A DNA stretch of 64,000 bases from Croceibacterium atlanticum. Its GTDB lineage: Bacteria; Pseudomonadota; Alphaproteobacteria; Sphingomonadales; Sphingomonadaceae. Positions 41,912 through 51,395 of this stretch are shown piece after piece. The number at the start of each line of letters is the position of its first letter. Positions within the stretch are counted from its first letter, which is position 1. The notes beneath the pieces were generated by a model. The model ran no database searches, was not told the origin of the DNA, and saw only the letters and a list, made by a program, of their open reading frames with translations. The stretch covers positions 2,356,001 through 2,420,000 of the forward strand of contig NZ_CP011452.2 of assembly GCF_001008165.2 (NCBI RefSeq). Reading direction: 5' to 3'. A program made the translations under genes and the position numbers.

Positions 41912-43768
41912 ATGGAAAAATTCGATGTCCTGGTGATTGGCGGCGGGCATGCCGGCTGCGAAGCAGCAGCAGCTGCTGCGCGTATGGGTGTGCGCACCGG
42001 GCTGATCACTTTCGATCGGCCGACCGTGGGCGCGATGAGCTGCAATCCGGCGATTGGCGGTTTGGGCAAAGGCCATCTCGTGCGCGAAGTGGATGCGTTT
42101 GACGGGATTATCGGCCGCGCAGCAGATGCCGCGGCGATCCATTATCGGATGCTCAATCGTTCCAAGGGGAGTGCGGTCTGGGGGCCGCGTGTTCAGGCGG
42201 ATCGCACACTTTTCAAAGCCGCCGTTCAAGAACTGCTTGGACGGCTGGAAACGCTGGAAGTGATCGAAGGTGAGGCAGCGGCACTTCGTTTCGAAGGGGA
42301 GCGAGTCAGCGGAGTAGAGCTTGCTGACGGGACCATTCTGGAGAGCGCGGCAGTCATTCTCTGTACCGGCACTTTCCTCGGCGGCACGCTCTTTCGCGGG
42401 GAAGAGCGTTTTGAAGGGGGGCGGATTGGTGAGTCATCGGCCCAGAGGCTGGCTGAGCAATTGCGCGGCGCCGCTTTGCCTATGGCGCGGCTGAAGACGG
42501 GAACTCCGCCACGGCTTGATGGGCGCACGATCGATTGGGGACGTCTGGAAGAACAGGCATCCGATGTGGAGCCATGGACCATGTCTCCGCTGACTGCGTC
42601 CAGGCAAAACCCGCAATTATTCTGCGCCATCACCCGGACCAATCCGCGTAGCCACGACATCATCCGTGATAATTTGCATCGCTCCCCGCTTTTTACCGGG
42701 GCAATCGGCGCGACGGGCCCGCGATACTGCCCATCTATCGAAGACAAGATTCATCGTTTTGTCGACCGGGATGGGCATCAGGTTTTCCTGGAACCGGAAG
42801 GGCTGAAGACGCCGCTCGTCTATCCCAACGGCATCAGCACTTCGCTTCCGAGCGATGTGCAACTGGCCATGTTGCGGACGATGGACGGGCTGGAGCAAGT
42901 CGAGATGGCTGTTCCGGGCTATGCGGTGGAATATGATCATATCGATCCCCGCGCCCTCGGCTCCGATCTTCAGCTCAAGACGCTGCCCGGTCTTTACTGT
43001 GCAGGTCAGATCAACGGCACCACCGGATATGAGGAAGCTGCGGCACAAGGTCTTGTGGCGGGCTTGAATGCAGCCGCTGTCACAACCGGCCGGGAAGGGC
43101 CGCAGCTTGATCGCGGCAATTCCTACATCGCCGTGATGGTGGATGACCTGACGCTGCACGGGGTGAGTGAACCATATCGAATGCTTACCGCCCGGGCGGA
43201 ATACCGGCTGCGGCTGCGTGCGAACAATGCGACCACTCGTCTTACACCGATTGCGCTTGCTCTCGGTTGTGTAGGGAATGAACGGCGGGATTGGTTCGTC
43301 AGGCGAGAGACAGAGCGTTCCACGTGGAACGAAGCACTGGCGCGACAAGTTTCAAGCGTGGAATTGGCCGAGGCCGGATTGCCGGTGAAGCGGGACGCCG
43401 GGAAGAAATCGCTGGGCGACTGGTTGCGCTTCCCCGGAATGCATGTCGAACGGCTGGATAAATTTCTTCCCGCCGGCGTAGATCCGGGCGGCGAAGTTGG
43501 CAGCGAAGTTTGCGAAGATGCGCTATACGCCCCCTATCTGCAGCGGCAGGAGGGGGAATTGCGCGATCTTCGAGCGAGCGACACGGTTAGGCTGGGGCGA
43601 GATTTCCCCTTCGGCAGTGTCCCCGGATTGTCCAATGAGATGGTGGAGCGGCTCAGTGCTGCTCAGCCGGAAACTCTGGCGGCTGCATCGCGGATCCGTG
43701 GAATTACCCCCGCAGCATTGGCCGCGTTGCTGGTGCATGCCCGAAGGCGAGCAATAGAAGCAGCATGA
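41912..43768 (+). CDS. mnmG: tRNA uridine-5-carboxymethylaminomethyl modification enzyme MnmG
   Basis: A 618-residue FAD enzyme that joins MnmE in wobble-uridine modification. The FAD motif is [21 protein letters not shown]. Other blocks are [61 protein letters not shown] and [26 protein letters not shown]. The helical C-terminal domain that binds MnmE ends in RRRAIEAA. It contains a parS-like palindrome at 43316-43331 and overlaps rsmG by 4 bp. Confidence 0.96.
   Translation: MEKFDVLVIGGGHAGCEAAAAAARMGVRTGLITFDRPTVGAMSCNPAIGGLGKGHLVREVDAFDGIIGRAADAAAIHYRMLNRSKGSAVWGPRVQADRTLFKAAVQELLGRLETLEVIEGEAAALRFEGERVSGVELADGTILESAAVILCTGTFLGGTLFRGEERFEGGRIGESSAQRLAEQLRGAALPMARLKTGTPPRLDGRTIDWGRLEEQASDVEPWTMSPLTASRQNPQLFCAITRTNPRSHDIIRDNLHRSPLFTGAIGATGPRYCPSIEDKIHRFVDRDGHQVFLEPEGLKTPLVYPNGISTSLPSDVQLAMLRTMDGLEQVEMAVPGYAVEYDHIDPRALGSDLQLKTLPGLYCAGQINGTTGYEEAAAQGLVAGLNAAAVTTGREGPQLDRGNSYIAVMVDDLTLHGVSEPYRMLTARAEYRLRLRANNATTRLTPIALALGCVGNERRDWFVRRETERSTWNEALARQVSSVELAEAGLPVKRDAGKKSLGDWLRFPGMHVERLDKFLPAGVDPGGEVGSEVCEDALYAPYLQRQEGELRDLRASDTVRLGRDFPFGSVPGLSNEMVERLSAAQPETLAAASRIRGITPAALAALLVHARRRAIEAA
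43316..43331. other. parS-like site inside mnmG
   Basis: CGTTCCACGTGGAACG is a perfect 16-bp palindrome with the parS core GTTNCACGTGNAAC, lying in frame within the mnmG coding sequence. Confidence 0.8.
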
Positions 43769-44394
43769 TAAATAGCGAAGAGGCCGCCCGTGCATATTGT
43801 GCGGGTCTGGCAGATAACCAGGCACTGGACCGGTTGCAGAAGCTTGCGGATCTGGTGGCCGAGGAAAATGAACGCCAGAACCTCGTTTCCAATGCTAGCC
43901 TTGATATGGTGTGGCAGCGCCATCTGGCGGACAGTGTTCAACTGGTCGGGTATGTTTCACGTGAAACGCCGGGGCAATGGATGGATCTCGGTACAGGAGC
44001 GGGGTTTCCAGGACTCGCGATCGCGGCGGTGCGGCCGAGCTGGGAAGTCCTACTGGTCGAATCGCGCAAGCGGCGCGTCGAGTGGCTGGAGCGGGCAATC
44101 AAGGAACTGGACCTCGCTAATTGCCGCGTTGCAGGTTCCCGCCTGGAAGATGTGAAAAATTTTTCCGCAGGCATAATTTCGGCGCGTGCCTTTGCTCCGC
44201 TTGGTAAACTGCTCAAGTTATCTGCCCGGTTTTCCACACGAGACACCATTTGGCTGTTGCCCAAGGGGCGTAAGGCAGCGCAAGAATTGGCAGAGCAACC
44301 TGTCGCGATCCAGGAAATGTTCCACGTGGAACCTTCCAGAACGGATGAGACGGCGGGTATCTTGATAGGACAGGGGACCCCGCGACTGTCATGA
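43765..44394 (+). CDS. rsmG: 16S rRNA (guanine-N7)-methyltransferase RsmG
   Basis: A 209-residue SAM methyltransferase that methylates G527 of 16S rRNA. The SAM loop is [16 protein letters not shown] and the next acidic residue is in [36 protein letters not shown] and [12 protein letters not shown] follow. It overlaps mnmG by 4 bp and parA by 4 bp, in the classic mnmE-mnmG-rsmG-parA-parB order. Two parS-like sites lie inside the gene. Confidence 0.95.
   Translation: MINSEEAARAYCAGLADNQALDRLQKLADLVAEENERQNLVSNASLDMVWQRHLADSVQLVGYVSRETPGQWMDLGTGAGFPGLAIAAVRPSWEVLLVESRKRRVEWLERAIKELDLANCRVAGSRLEDVKNFSAGIISARAFAPLGKLLKLSARFSTRDTIWLLPKGRKAAQELAEQPVAIQEMFHVEPSRTDETAGILIGQGTPRLS
43953..43968. other. 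parS-like site in rsmG
   Basis: TGTTTCACGTGAAACG matches the parS consensus TGTTTCACGTGAAACA in 15 of 16 bases; only the last base differs. It lies within the rsmG coding sequence. Confidence 0.87.
44318..44333. other. parS-like site near the end of rsmG
   Basis: TGTTCCACGTGGAACC has the parS core GTTCCACGTGGAAC, which is a perfect palindrome, and lies 58 bp before the parA start. Confidence 0.8.
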
Positions 44395-45170
44395 TTCGGA
44401 TCGCCATCGCAAATCAGAAAGGCGGCGTGGGCAAAACCACCACCGCCATCAATATAGCCACCGCCATGGCTGCCACAGGCTGGCGCACTCTACTGATCGA
44501 TCTCGATCCGCAGGGCAATGCGTCGACCGGCCTCGGTGTCGCGGCCGCAAACCGCGAATATTCAAGCTACGACCTGCTGCTGGAAGATGCTGTGCTGGAC
44601 GAATGTATCGTCCCGACCAGCGTTCCCAATCTGCATATCGTGCCGGCGACAGTCGATCTCAGCGGTGCGGAAGTCGAACTGGTGCAATATCGCAACCGCA
44701 CCGAACGGCTTGCCAAGGCGCTGGAAGGTGCCACTGATTATGATGTCTGCTTCGTGGATTGCCCGCCATCGCTTGGCCTTCTTACGCTGAATGCGCTGAC
44801 GGCGGCCGATACGCTTTTGGTGCCGCTGCAATGCGAATTCTTTGCCCTGGAAGGGCTCAGCCAGCTTTTGCAAACTGTCGAGCAGGTTCAGCAGCGTTTC
44901 AATCCCGATCTTGGCATTGTCGGTATAGTTCTGACCATGTTCGATCGCCGCAATCGCCTGACTGATCAAGTGGCGGATGATGTGCGGGAGTGTCTGGGCA
45001 ATCTGGTGTTTGAATCAGTGATTCCGCGCAATGTTCGCCTGTCCGAAGCGCCCAGCCATGGTTTGCCTGCGCTGATTTACGATCATGCCTGCGCGGGTAG
45101 CCGATCATATATAGCGCTGGCCCGAGAACTGATTGGCCGCCTCCCGCCGGAAGAAAGGAAAGCCGCATGA
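44391..45170 (+). CDS. parA: Chromosome-partitioning ATPase ParA
   Basis: A 259-residue Walker-type ATPase that moves ParB/parS complexes. The deviant Walker A is NQKGGVGKTTTAINIATAM, with LLIDLDPQGNAST after it. CFVDCPPSLGLLTLNAL and VLTMFDRRNRLTDQV are further conserved blocks. Chromosomal type, without an N-terminal DNA-binding domain. The start overlaps the rsmG stop, and the stop overlaps parB. It acts with the parS-like sites just upstream. Confidence 0.96.
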   Translation: MIRIAIANQKGGVGKTTTAINIATAMAATGWRTLLIDLDPQGNASTGLGVAAANREYSSYDLLLEDAVLDECIVPTSVPNLHIVPATVDLSGAEVELVQYRNRTERLAKALEGATDYDVCFVDCPPSLGLLTLNALTAADTLLVPLQCEFFALEGLSQLLQTVEQVQQRFNPDLGIVGIVLTMFDRRNRLTDQVADDVRECLGNLVFESVIPRNVRLSEAPSHGLPALIYDHACAGSRSYIALARELIGRLPPEERKAA

Positions 45171-46135
45171 GCGCCCAGGGAGAAACAACCGAGCGGAGCG
45201 ATGCAAAACCCGCCAACCGGCGCAAGCTGGGCCGCGGGCTAGGGGCGCTGCTGGGCGACGCCAAGCGCGAAGAGCCTCTGGTCGAATCGGGACAAGGAGA
45301 AGAGGCCGAAGCGGCAGGCGGTCTGCGGGCCAGCGGATTAGCGAGCCTTGCCGTTGCTGCAATCGAACCGCATCCGGAACAGCCGCGCCGTTATTTCGAG
45401 CCGGAGGCGCTGGAAGAGCTTGCTGCATCCATTGCCAGCCGCGGCGTGATCCAGCCCGTGATCGTCAGGCCGATGAAAGGCGGGCGCTATCAGCTCGTCG
45501 CTGGTGAAAGACGCTGGCGGGCGGCGCAGAAGGCGCAATTGCACGAAATCCCGGCGCTCATCCGCGATCTGGAAGAGCGGGATGTGATGGCGCTGGCGCT
45601 GATCGAAAATATTCAGCGCGAAGACCTCAACCCAATCGAAGAAGCGCGCGCTTATCAGCGGCTCGCGGAAAGCGAAGATATGACGCAGGCGGAAATTGCC
45701 CGCCTCGTCGAAAAGTCTCGGAGCCATGTGGCAAATCTCCAGAGGCTGCTGGCACTGCCTAAAACGGTTCTTGATCATGTGGAGTCGGGCCGGCTGGATA
45801 TGGGCCATGCGCGTGCCCTGATCGGGCATGAGCAGGCTGAAGAACTGGCGCAGCATGCGGTGGACAAGAAGCTGTCCGTGCGTGAAGTGGAAAAGCTGGC
45901 GCGAAAAAAGGCGCAGGGCGAGGGCGGATCATCCAGCCGCCGCGCAAGAGAGCCGCGTGATACCGGCGCCGATGCGGATATTGCCGCAGTCCAGAACCAT
46001 CTGGAAGAATTTCTCGGCCTGCCCGTGCGCATCACCACAGATGCCGATCCCCGATCGGGTACGGTGACGATCCGCTATCATACGCTGGATCAGCTGGACC
46101 TCGTTTGCCAGCGTCTTACTGGCGGAGATATCTAG
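45167..46135 (+). CDS. parB: Chromosome-partitioning protein ParB
   Basis: A 322-residue ParB. After a charged N-terminal tail with the ParA-activating motif (RKLGRGLGALLGD) comes the CTPase/nuclease-fold domain. Its Box I is IEPHPEQPRRYF and Box II is LVAGERRWRAAQKA, the CTP-binding part. The helix-turn-helix follows (MTQAEIARLVEKSRSHVANLQRLLALP) and then a C-terminal dimerisation domain ending in YHTLDQLDLVCQRL. It binds parS and loads SMC-like complexes in other bacteria. Confidence 0.96.
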   Translation: MSAQGETTERSDAKPANRRKLGRGLGALLGDAKREEPLVESGQGEEAEAAGGLRASGLASLAVAAIEPHPEQPRRYFEPEALEELAASIASRGVIQPVIVRPMKGGRYQLVAGERRWRAAQKAQLHEIPALIRDLEERDVMALALIENIQREDLNPIEEARAYQRLAESEDMTQAEIARLVEKSRSHVANLQRLLALPKTVLDHVESGRLDMGHARALIGHEQAEELAQHAVDKKLSVREVEKLARKKAQGEGGSSSRRAREPRDTGADADIAAVQNHLEEFLGLPVRITTDADPRSGTVTIRYHTLDQLDLVCQRLTGGDI

Positions 46136-46165
46136 GTCAAAAATCGGGATGAAAAGTCGCGCGGC

Positions 46166-46189
46166 GCAACCGTTAATTGTAGCGGTTGC
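46166..46189 (+). terminator. Possible terminator after parB
   Basis: GCAACCG (46166-46172) and CGGTTGC (46183-46189) are a perfect 7-bp stem with a 10-base loop 31 bp after the parB stop. There is no strong T-run, so termination efficiency is uncertain. The gene on the other side runs toward it. Confidence 0.4.
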
Positions 46190-46236
46190 CTGCCTATTTC
46201 CATCCAAACCATTGAATTAATGGGTGAATTTGTATA

Positions 46237-47055
46237 TCATTGCGATGGGGTGGCAGCAGAAGCATCCGGCTCTACCGCAATTCCTTCGATCTCCGGGCGA
46301 TCTTCATATCGGATGGGAACGCGGACCCATCGAACCGGCCCATAGCCCGGAGCCTGGCTGTAACCCTGTTCGGCATAGCTGCGTTCATAACGCAGCAGAT
46401 AATCCTCGCAGGCATCGACATAGGCTTCGGGTGCACGGCGTGAGCTTCCATCCACGGAATCACCAATAACGGCGCCGGCCACTCCACCAACTCCCGCGCC
46501 AATCACCGTTCCAAGCAGGCGATCGCCATCGGCAATTCGATTTCCGGCAAAGCCGCCAATCGCTGCGCCCAGCAGTCCGCCGACAAGTGCCCCATTTCCT
46601 CCATTAGAGGCTTCGGCCTGCCAATAACGCGCGCGGCACTGGTTCAGCCAGTCAGCGCGTTGTTGCGGCGTGTAGCCAACAGGCTGCGCATTGCTGCCGG
46701 GTTGACGGAAATCGTGCCTGCCAGGCCCCGAACCACCCGGCATCTGCCGTTTCAAATGCCGTCTGGCACCCTGCGGATCCCGGTGGAAAACGGCGCCGTC
46801 ATCACTGACCAGCCCATCATCGCTGAGAAAGACACCGCGAAATTCGGTTTCGACCGGTTCGCCATTGGCGCCGATATAGGTGCCGCGCCAGACCCCGCGA
46901 TAGGTTTCCGGTGCTTCCCAATCGCCGATCCATTCGCCGTCGAAACTCCCCGCTTCGATGCGAGGCATCGCCTCTGCCGGGGCTTCCTGTGCAAGGGCTG
47001 GGCAAGACCAAGCCAGAGCCGTGATGGAAATGATTGCGAAGCTGCGGTTGGTCAT
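46237..47055 (-). CDS. Secreted glycine-zipper protein (17-kDa antigen-like)
   Basis: A 272-residue exported protein. The signal peptide is MTNRSFAIISITALAWSCPALA. A central region (GYTPQQRADWLNQCRARYW) leads into a glycine-zipper 2TM segment, GALVGGLLGAAIGGFAGNRIADGDRLLGTVIGAGVGGVAGAVIGD, then a Cys-containing YVDACEDYLLRYE stretch. Such domains occur in surface antigens and outer-membrane lipoproteins; here there is no lipobox cysteine. Function unknown. The start at 47055 begins the signal peptide; an upstream ATG at 47097 is less likely. Confidence 0.8.
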   Translation of the reverse strand: MTNRSFAIISITALAWSCPALAQEAPAEAMPRIEAGSFDGEWIGDWEAPETYRGVWRGTYIGANGEPVETEFRGVFLSDDGLVSDDGAVFHRDPQGARRHLKRQMPGGSGPGRHDFRQPGSNAQPVGYTPQQRADWLNQCRARYWQAEASNGGNGALVGGLLGAAIGGFAGNRIADGDRLLGTVIGAGVGGVAGAVIGDSVDGSSRRAPEAYVDACEDYLLRYERSYAEQGYSQAPGYGPVRWVRVPIRYEDRPEIEGIAVEPDASAATPSQ

Positions 47056-47170
47056 CGGCAGGAGTCCCGGCTCGGAAGCGGCCGACATCGCGGCCATTAA
47101 TCATCCTTTTACTATCGTATCATGCCGAAAACCGCAGTGTCGGTGAATTCCGCGTCCCGTTTCGGGTCGG

Positions 47171-47653
47171 TCAGATTCGATCGGAAAGGAGGGTGGCCAA
47201 TTCCTCGATCCCGGCCTTGTCATCCTCATCGAAACGGGCGGGGAGGGGGCTGTCGAGGTCGATCACGGCGATCACTTTTCCGTCCCGAAGCACGGGCACA
47301 ACCAATTCGCTGCGGCTATCCGCATCGCAGGCGATATGGCCGGGGAAAGCGTGTACATCTTCGACAAGCTGGCTCTCTGCACTGGCGGCCGCCGTACCAC
47401 ATACGCCCCGGCCCAACGGAATACGGATACAGGCCGGTTTGCCGCAGAACGGCCCGAGCACCAGCTCTCCATCCACCATGCGATAGAAGCCAGCCCAGTT
47501 CAGATCGGGGAGCAATTGCCACATTAGTGCGGCGACATTCGCCATATTGGCCACGCCGTCCTGCTCGCCCTCCGTCAGCGCTTGTGCCGCAGAGAGCAGA
47601 TCGGCGTAGAATTCGGACTTCGGTTGGTCGGGATTGGCAGTAAAGTCGTACAT
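47171..47653 (-). CDS. Free methionine-(R)-sulfoxide reductase (GAF type)
   Basis: A 160-residue GAF-domain reductase (fRMsr/MsrC type) that reduces free Met-R-sulfoxide. The catalytic cysteines lie in GKPACIRIPLGRGVCGTAA and GHIACDADSRSELVVPV, matching the family spacing. LNWAGFYRMVDGELVLGPF and VIDLDSPLPARFDEDD are further conserved parts. It helps repair oxidative damage using thioredoxin. It diverges from the sugar-dehydrogenase gene 62 bp away. Confidence 0.9.
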   Translation of the reverse strand: MYDFTANPDQPKSEFYADLLSAAQALTEGEQDGVANMANVAALMWQLLPDLNWAGFYRMVDGELVLGPFCGKPACIRIPLGRGVCGTAAASAESQLVEDVHAFPGHIACDADSRSELVVPVLRDGKVIAVIDLDSPLPARFDEDDKAGIEELATLLSDRI

Positions 47654-47715
47654 GGCGTGATAGGTAGTGTGTGAACCCGTTGCCGCCTAGCGGGCAAGCG
47701 CCTATTCCTTGGCGC

Positions 47716-49179
47716 ATGAGCATTCTCAAGAAGATCGGAATCGGCCTGCTGGTCGTCATCGTCCTCCTCGTCGGCGCAGGCTGGTGGGTTTTGCGCGGGG
47801 ATCCCGCCGAATATAGCGTGGAGGACGTGACCGGGACCGATCCCCTTCTGGCTGAACCGGACCCGCAAACCATCCCGACCGTGGCGGTCGCAAAGCCGGT
47901 CGGCTGGGGCGAAGATGGCGCACCGCAGGCCGCCGAAGGGCTGCAGGTCAACCGCTTTGCCGCTGGTCTCGAACATCCGCGGATCATCTATGCCATGCCC
48001 AATGGCGATATCATCGTTGCCGAAAGCAATGCCCCGGAACGCGTCGTGGCTGGCGGAGGCATCACCAATTTTATCGCCGGCATCCTGTTCAGTCGCGCGG
48101 GGGCGTCCGTTCCTTCGCCGGACAAGCTGGTTCTGCTGCGCGATGCGGATGGTGATGGTGTCGCGGAAGGACGGCATGTGCTGCGCGATGATCTCAGCTC
48201 GCCTTCCGGCATCGCCTGGCGGGAGGGCAAGCTCTATGTCGCCAATCACGATGCCGTGCTGCGTTTCGATTATGCAGAAGGCGACAAGGTCATCACCGGC
48301 AAGCCGGAAAAGCTGATGGACCTGCCGGCCGCAGGCAATCACTGGATGCGCAATCTGGTCCTCTCTCCGGACGGCAAGAATCTGTATGTGGCTGTCGGTT
48401 CTGCTTCGAATATCGGCGAAGGCGGGATGGAGGCGGAACAGGGCCGCGCCGCCATTCACGAATTGCATCTCGAAACCGGCAGTTCGCGTATCTACGCGGC
48501 CGGCCTGCGTAATCCGAACGGGCTGGACTGGAATCCGTGGACCGGCGAATTGTGGACCACGGTGAATGAACGCGACATGCTCGGTTCCGATCTGGTGCCC
48601 GATTATCTCACCAATGTTCCGATCGGCGTGAATTACGGCTGGCCGTGGCTATACTGGAACGAAGAAGTGGATGAACGGGTGGAAGCCCCGATGCCGCTCT
48701 ATCTTACGGATTATGCGCGTACGCCCGAATATGCGCTGGGCCCGCATGTTGCCGCGCTTGGGCTCGTTTTCACCGAAGAGGGTGCGCGCATGCCGGAAAA
48801 ATTCAGCCATGGCGCCTTCATCGCCCGGCACGGTTCGTGGAATCGCAAACCGGCTGCCGGTTACGATCTTGTCTATGTGCCTTTCGATGAACGCGGCAAT
48901 CCCACGGGCAAGCCGGTGCCGGTTCTGCAAAGCTTCCTTGCGGGCGATGGGGAGACGCATGGCCGCCCGACATGGGTCGCCTGGGATAAGACCGGCGCCC
49001 TGTTGTTGAGCGATGACACGGCCAATATCATCTGGCGCATCAGCGCGCCCGATGCCGCCGCGGCCAGTGCCCAGATCCGCAACACGGGCAACAGCCTGCC
49101 GCCCCGGCGGCAATTGGACGGGGATCCCGCGCGCGCCTTTGATAACCCGCCCGCGGATTTACTGCCCGGATCGTTCTGA
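47716..49179 (+). CDS. PQQ-dependent sugar dehydrogenase-like protein
   Basis: A 487-residue beta-propeller of the glucose/sorbosone dehydrogenase family (GSDH). The N-terminal helix MSILKKIGIGLLVVIVLLVGAGWWV anchors it to the inner membrane, facing the periplasm. Family stretches are VAVGSASNIGEGGMEAEQGRAAI, YAAGLRNPNGLDWNPWTGELWTTVNERD, NYGWPW and ARHGSWNRKPAAGYDLV. Whether it binds PQQ or oxidises a sugar is not known for many members. The start at 47716 gives the membrane helix at the N terminus; a longer frame from 47671 lacks support. Confidence 0.88.
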   Translation: MSILKKIGIGLLVVIVLLVGAGWWVLRGDPAEYSVEDVTGTDPLLAEPDPQTIPTVAVAKPVGWGEDGAPQAAEGLQVNRFAAGLEHPRIIYAMPNGDIIVAESNAPERVVAGGGITNFIAGILFSRAGASVPSPDKLVLLRDADGDGVAEGRHVLRDDLSSPSGIAWREGKLYVANHDAVLRFDYAEGDKVITGKPEKLMDLPAAGNHWMRNLVLSPDGKNLYVAVGSASNIGEGGMEAEQGRAAIHELHLETGSSRIYAAGLRNPNGLDWNPWTGELWTTVNERDMLGSDLVPDYLTNVPIGVNYGWPWLYWNEEVDERVEAPMPLYLTDYARTPEYALGPHVAALGLVFTEEGARMPEKFSHGAFIARHGSWNRKPAAGYDLVYVPFDERGNPTGKPVPVLQSFLAGDGETHGRPTWVAWDKTGALLLSDDTANIIWRISAPDAAAASAQIRNTGNSLPPRRQLDGDPARAFDNPPADLLPGSF

Positions 49180-49201
49180 GGGATTGGAATCCGGCAAACC
49201 G

Positions 49202-50026
49202 TCAGAGCGGTTTGCCGGTCCTTCCTGCCAGTTCGGTAATGAAGTGCCAGGCTACGCGGCCCGATCTCGCGCCGCGTCTGCGTGACCATTCCAGCGCCTC
49301 GCTCTCATCCCAGTCGAGGCCATATTGATCGGCATATCCGCGAATGATCGCGAGATATTCGTCTTGCGAACAGACGTGAAAACCCAACGCCATGCCAAAC
49401 CTGTCGGCCAGGGCCAGCTGATCGTCCAGTTCGTCACGCGGATTGAGCGGATCGGACTGTTCGCTCGATTCGCGAGTCAGGATGGCGCGGCGGTTGGACG
49501 TAACGGCAAGCCTGACATTGCCGGGTCTCGCTTCCACCCCGCCATCCAGCCAACTGCGCAATTGGCGCGGCCCTGCCGTATCGCCGGCTCCGAATCCCAG
49601 ATCGTCAATGAAGACAAGGAAACGTCGGTCGGCCGCGGCCAGTTCGGCAAACAGCCGGACAAGGGTGGGCAGGGCATCGGCGCCCACCTGCACCAGTGCC
49701 AGCGTGCCCGGAATTTCTGCCTGTGCCGATGCAACGGCTGCGCGCAGCAGGGCCGATTTCCCCATTCCGCGCGCACCCCACAGCAGCATGTCATGCGCGG
49801 GCGATCCTTGCGCAAGGCGGCGAATATTCGCGGTTACCGAAGCCTTCTGCCGATCGATCCCCTTCAAAAGCGCAAGAGCGGGCGCTTCCAGCCTTTCCAC
49901 GCCGCGTGCACCGTCACCCGTCCAGACATAGGCGGCGTGGGCCAGCCAGTCCGTTTGTTGCGGCGGTGGGGAAAGCCGCTCCAGAGCAGCGGCGATGCGG
50001 ACAATGGGATCACCTTGGTCTTTCAT
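49202..50026 (-). CDS. DUF815-family AAA-type ATPase
   Basis: A 274-residue P-loop ATPase of the DUF815 family. Walker A is LLWGARGMGKSALLRA and Walker B is RFLVFIDDLGF. Sensor-like RLAVTSNRRAIL and the C-terminal EWSRRRGARSGRVAWHFI complete the domain. The family is alphaproteobacterial-rich and resembles replication-type AAA+ proteins; its job is unknown. The start at 50026 begins the conserved region. It diverges from tsaC with only 26 bp between start codons. Confidence 0.88.
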   Translation of the reverse strand: MKDQGDPIVRIAAALERLSPPPQQTDWLAHAAYVWTGDGARGVERLEAPALALLKGIDRQKASVTANIRRLAQGSPAHDMLLWGARGMGKSALLRAAVASAQAEIPGTLALVQVGADALPTLVRLFAELAAADRRFLVFIDDLGFGAGDTAGPRQLRSWLDGGVEARPGNVRLAVTSNRRAILTRESSEQSDPLNPRDELDDQLALADRFGMALGFHVCSQDEYLAIIRGYADQYGLDWDESEALEWSRRRGARSGRVAWHFITELAGRTGKPL

Positions 50027-50052
50027 CGCCGGCTGACCTATAGCGCGGCGAG

Positions 50053-50997
50053 ATGAGCGGCAAGCAGACAAGAGAATGGCTGGCGGATGATGCGGCCGGT
50101 ATTGCCCGCGCGGCGGAATTGCTGCGCGCAGGCAGACTGGTCGCCGTGCCCACGGAAACAGTTTATGGCCTGGCCGCGCGTGCCGACAGTGAAGATGCTG
50201 TGGCCGCGATCTATCGAGCCAAGGGGCGGCCTGATTTCAATCCGCTGATCGTGCATGTGACCGATATGGAAATGGCGCGCCGGCTGGCCCGTTTCGATGA
50301 TCGGGCGGAAGCCATAGCCGGAAAATTCTGGCCCGGGCCCCTGACGATGGTGCTGCCGCTGCGTGAAGACGCTCCGATTGCTCCTGCCGTTACTGCTGGC
50401 CTGCCCACGATTGCCCTGCGAATGCCGCGCCATGCGGCAATGCGCGGCCTGATCGCGGAGCTGGGATTGCCCCTGGCCGCGCCGTCGGCAAATCGCAGCG
50501 GCGGTGTCAGCCCGACCACACCGGATCATGTCGCCGCATCCTTGGGCGAACGGGTCGATGCCATACTGGATGGCGGGGCGTGCAGCCGCGGCCTGGAATC
50601 CACCATCATCGCACTGCGAGAGGGCGGAAACTGGCAGTTGCTGCGGCATGGCCCGATTCCGGAAGAGGATATCGCCTCTCTGCTTGGTCCGGCCACGCCT
50701 CTTCAGGATGCCAAAATCGAAGCGCCGGGCCAGCTTGCCCGCCATTATGCCCCGGGCAAACCGGTGCGGCTCGATGCGGGCGAACCGCAAGGTGGCGAAT
50801 TCATGATCGGCTTCGGCGATATTGCCGGCGACGTAAATCTATCGCCCAACGGAGATCTCGCGCAGGCTGCCGCCCGGCTTTATGCCTGCCTGCATATCGC
50901 CGCCGCAGCTGCTCAACCAAATATTGCCGTGGCGCCGATACCGCATACCGGCATGGGTGCGGCCATCAATGATCGCTTGCGGCGCGCCGCGGCCTAG
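50053..50997 (+). CDS. L-threonylcarbamoyladenylate synthase (TsaC/Sua5)
   Basis: A 314-residue Sua5-type enzyme that makes threonylcarbamoyl-AMP for the t6A modification of ANN-decoding tRNAs. The N-terminal YrdC domain has VAVPTETVYGLAARADSEDAVAAIYRAKGRPDFNPLIVHV, FWPGPLTMVLPL and PSANRSGGVSPTTPDHV. The extra C-terminal Sua5 domain (from about residue 215, after PGQLARHYAPGKP) marks the long Sua5 form over short TsaC. Its stop overlaps the stop of the convergent lipoprotein gene in the palindrome CTAG (50994-50997). Confidence 0.92.
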   Translation: MSGKQTREWLADDAAGIARAAELLRAGRLVAVPTETVYGLAARADSEDAVAAIYRAKGRPDFNPLIVHVTDMEMARRLARFDDRAEAIAGKFWPGPLTMVLPLREDAPIAPAVTAGLPTIALRMPRHAAMRGLIAELGLPLAAPSANRSGGVSPTTPDHVAASLGERVDAILDGGACSRGLESTIIALREGGNWQLLRHGPIPEEDIASLLGPATPLQDAKIEAPGQLARHYAPGKPVRLDAGEPQGGEFMIGFGDIAGDVNLSPNGDLAQAAARLYACLHIAAAAAQPNIAVAPIPHTGMGAAINDRLRRAAA

Positions 50998-51338
50998 TCG
51001 TCTTCGTTCTCGGCTGGATAGGTAGGCAGGGTGGCCGCAACCTGCTGCATTTCGGCATAGGTCTTGGTCGCGTCGTTGCAGGCGTTGCGATACCCTTCCT
51101 GGCATCGCTCCAGCTGCTTGGTATATTCCCGCTCCAGCTTGCCTAGCCGTTCTTCCCGCTTGCGGATTTCGCGCCCGCGCTTCTCATCCGCTTCGGATTG
51201 GCTGGTCGTGGCGAGATCCACTCCCTTGCTGGCGATCTTTACCGGCGCGGTGGCGACATCCAGTGCAGTCTTCGCCAGGCACCCGCCAAGTGAAAGCAGG
51301 GCGCAAGGCGCGAGGATGAGATAGGCAGAACGATGCAT
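50994..51338 (-). CDS. Small lipoprotein with coiled-coil
   Basis: A 114-residue lipoprotein. The lipobox is LSLGGC near residue 20, after a short hydrophobic segment. The mature part is mostly charged helix (DEKRGREIRKREERLGKLEREYTKQLERCQEGYRNACND) likely to form a coiled coil, with two cysteines. No family recognised. The start at 51338 puts the lipobox at the right distance. Confidence 0.75.
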   Translation of the reverse strand: MHRSAYLILAPCALLSLGGCLAKTALDVATAPVKIASKGVDLATTSQSEADEKRGREIRKREERLGKLEREYTKQLERCQEGYRNACNDATKTYAEMQQVAATLPTYPAENEDD

Positions 51339-51395
51339 GGTGGGTTCCTTCCGGACCACCATGCGCCGTCTGCTGTTATCAGACAATGAACCGCG

